Below, piece after piece: positions 24,407 to 25,003 of a stretch of DNA of 25,003 nt. Source of the DNA: Planctomycetaceae bacterium (GTDB lineage: Bacteria; Planctomycetota; Planctomycetia; Pirellulales; UBA1268); the NCBI GenBank assembly GCA_005789975.1, contig SXWC01000124.1, positions 1-25,003 on the forward strand, read 5' to 3'. The notes beneath the pieces are model-generated. The model did not search any database. It saw only the letters and a list, made by a program, of their open reading frames with translations, and was not told where the DNA came from. Position 1 is the stretch's first letter. The number at the start of each line of letters is the position of its first letter. A program made the translations under genes and the position numbers.

Positions 24407-25003
24407 ATGTCCACCGGACTCGACGAATCAGCGACGCTCGCGGCTGTCCACGCGCAGCTCGGCGAGATCAACAAATACGACTTCCGCACCGATTCCCCCG
24501 CCGTCTTCAAGGCCCGCCGGGGCATCGATGCGGCCATCGTCTCGCAGATATCGGAGATGAAGCGGGAGCCCGGCTGGATGCGGGACTTCAGGCTGAAGTC
24601 GCTCGAGATTTTCGAATCCAAGCCGATGCCCCACTGGGGCGGCCACGTGGGCGTGAACTTCCAGGACATCTTCTACTACCTCAAGCCGGCGGAGCAGCAG
24701 GGCAAGACCTGGGAGGAGGTGCCCGACGCCATCAAGAAGACATTCGACCGGCTGGGCATTCCCGAGGCGGAGCGGAAGTTTCTCTCCGGGGTCAAGGCGC
24801 AGTTCGAGAGCGAGGTGGTCTACGGTTCGCTGCAGGAGGATCTCGCCAAGAAGGGCGTGCTCTTCACCGACACCGACACGGCCGTCCGCGAGCATCCCGA
24901 CCTGCTGCGGGAGTACTTCGGGAAGATCATCCCGCCCACCGACAACAAGTTTGCCGCGCTCAACTCGGCCGTCTGGTCGGGGGGCTCGTTCATCTACGTG
25001 CCC
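24407..25003 (+). CDS. sufB: Fe-S cluster assembly scaffold SufB, N-terminal part (cut by window end)
   Basis: The frame is open from ATG 24407 to the window end (199 codons); AGGAG (24395-24399) lies seven bases upstream. The product begins MSTGLDESATLAAV and continues with EINKYDFRTDSP, SEMKREPGWMRDFRLKSLE, FESKPMPHWGG and FQDIFYYLKP. Later come ERKFLSGVKAQFESEVVYGS and NKFAALNSAVWSGGSFIYVP, all conserved in SufB. SufB is the scaffold of the SufBCD complex on which new clusters form. Its conserved Cys residues lie mostly beyond this point. It follows sufC in the same direction, so it should belong to the operon. Confidence 0.95.
   Translation, partial: MSTGLDESATLAAVHAQLGEINKYDFRTDSPAVFKARRGIDAAIVSQISEMKREPGWMRDFRLKSLEIFESKPMPHWGGHVGVNFQDIFYYLKPAEQQGKTWEEVPDAIKKTFDRLGIPEAERKFLSGVKAQFESEVVYGSLQEDLAKKGVLFTDTDTAVREHPDLLREYFGKIIPPTDNKFAALNSAVWSGGSFIYVP

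Noticed and set aside
1..25003. CRISPR array, tRNA, rRNA or transposase
   Set aside because: I saw no regularly spaced direct repeats, no cloverleaf sequence, no rRNA-like segment and no transposase or integrase motif on either strand.

Overview
This is a high-GC bacterial window whose gene content points to a planctomycete, probably of the Pirellulales type. The clues are a PEP-CTERM protein, several lipoproteins with a DUF11-type domain, a soluble Ser/Thr kinase inside a housekeeping operon, and small proteins I recognise only from planctomycetes. The genus is not identifiable from sequence alone. I see no rRNA, tRNA, CRISPR array or insertion sequence.

Left part (1-5072): the tail of asd, truA, a Ser/Thr kinase and accA run rightward, with overlapping start/stop codons between the first three. 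Next, on the minus strand, come gene remnants (a HicA-like tail and an internally deleted small gene), a 70-aa conserved hypothetical, a MazG-like nucleotide pyrophosphohydrolase and a CvpA-family membrane protein.

Middle part (5473-17077): a membrane-bound metal-dependent hydrolase and a ZIP metal transporter are followed by a four-helix membrane protein of unknown function. Two inverted copies of a ~51-bp repeat flank the ZIP gene. pdxA carries an in-frame amber codon in place of the tyrosine of its MYHDQG metal-site motif. A secreted LolA-like protein is then divergent from three cell-envelope genes, two of which are paralogues and the third a DUF11 lipoprotein. A TlpA/ResA-type thioredoxin, a class I aminotransferase and a convergent PEP-CTERM protein complete this part.

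Right part (17313-25003): deoC, a MoxR-type AAA+ ATPase with its VWA partner, a small two-helix membrane protein, and then a SufR-like Fe-S regulator, nuoB, sufC and the start of sufB. The regulator has the C-x12-C-x27-C spacing expected of SufR. It starts within a few bases of a predicted transcription start whose -35 box is covered by an inverted repeat, which suggests an autoregulated, leaderless Fe-S assembly operon. An Fe-S subunit of respiratory complex I is embedded in it.

The most notable points are the pdxA amber codon, the sufR-nuoB-sufC-sufB arrangement with its operator/promoter, the kinase coupled to truA and followed by accA, the inverted repeats around the ZIP gene, and the gene remnants at 2904-3290. 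Everything else looks like ordinary planctomycete chromosome. No clearly new defence or mobile system is visible.
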